The translations under genes and the position numbers were made by a program. 5,333 nucleotides of DNA from Chloroflexota bacterium (GTDB lineage: Bacteria > Chloroflexota > Limnocylindria > Limnocylindrales > CSP1-4): NCBI GenBank assembly GCA_021812735.1, contig JAKAMV010000715.1:1-5333 (forward strand), in the 5' to 3' direction. Under the pieces are notes generated by a model that was not told the DNA's origin, searched no databases, and worked only from the letters and a program-made list of their open reading frames with translations. This document shows, piece after piece, positions 5,267 to 5,333 of the stretch; position 1 is the first letter of the stretch, and the number at the start of each line of letters is the position of its first letter.

Positions 5267-5333
5267 GTGAGCGATGGTTCGACCCAGGACATCGGCCGCA
5301 ACCTTCAACGACTGCGGGGGCCGCCAGCGCTCA
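5267..5333 (+). CDS. XRE/Cro-CI-family regulator, N-terminus only
   Basis: Only 22 codons are in the window: GTG start, then SDGSTQDIGRNLQRLRG and on to the edge. GAGGAG sits about 7 bases before the GTG, and a clear promoter with operator lies upstream. The pattern 'IGRNLQRLR' is the usual first helix of XRE-type helix-turn-helix proteins, which is followed in the family by the recognition helices (outside the window). It is transcribed away from the conjugation operon, so it may repress itself and perhaps the operon or a prophage. The assignment rests on one helix and on the promoter layout. Confidence 0.6.
   Translation, partial: MSDGSTQDIGRNLQRLRGPPAL

Noticed and set aside
1..5333. CRISPR array or long direct repeats
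   Set aside because: No regularly spaced repeats were seen; only short inverted repeats and one small tandem repeat near 1993-2015.

Overview
The window is very GC-rich (third codon positions almost all G or C) and reads like an actinobacterial or other high-GC genome. The degraded serine recombinase and the tRNA-Gly sequence fit that, but no feature fixes the taxon. There are two unrelated blocks, which meet tail to tail, and a regulator begins at the right edge.

Left block, plus strand (2-1935): the 3' part of a phage terminase small-subunit-like gene, overlapping a complete terminase large subunit (520 aa, ATPase and RNase H-like nuclease motifs all present). No portal or head gene follows, so the pair looks like a prophage or phage-satellite remnant cut off at its 3' side.

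Junction (1936-2326): a decayed fragment of a serine site-specific recombinase, read on the minus strand. It abuts a sequence matching the 3' half of a tRNA-Gly, from anticodon loop to CCA, also on the minus strand. This is what an old attachment site or recombination scar looks like, and it marks a likely edge of the island.

Middle block, minus strand (4939 down to 2327): a tightly packed four-gene operon in transcription order ubiquitin-like protein (93 aa, ends GGGV) - E2-like conjugating enzyme (159 aa) - JAB/JAMM peptidase (176 aa) - E1-like activating enzyme (442 aa). The genes overlap by 1, 4 and 4 bases. Gene content and order are those of the bacterial Bil (BilABCD, ISG15-like) ubiquitin-type conjugation systems, known in other bacteria as anti-phage defence. 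The predicted cycle is: the peptidase trims the last residue(s) of the modifier to expose diglycine, the E1 adenylates it and passes it to the E2 cysteine, the E2 attaches it to target proteins, and the peptidase may remove it again. This is the main find; the general system class is known, but the small single-domain modifier and the divergent E2 make this a variant worth testing.

Right edge (4940-5333): a leader without an obvious promoter, a perfect 15-bp hairpin, then a strong promoter-like element with an overlapping 7-bp dyad, and the first 22 codons of an XRE/Cro-CI-like regulator transcribed divergently from the operon. It may control itself and possibly the island.
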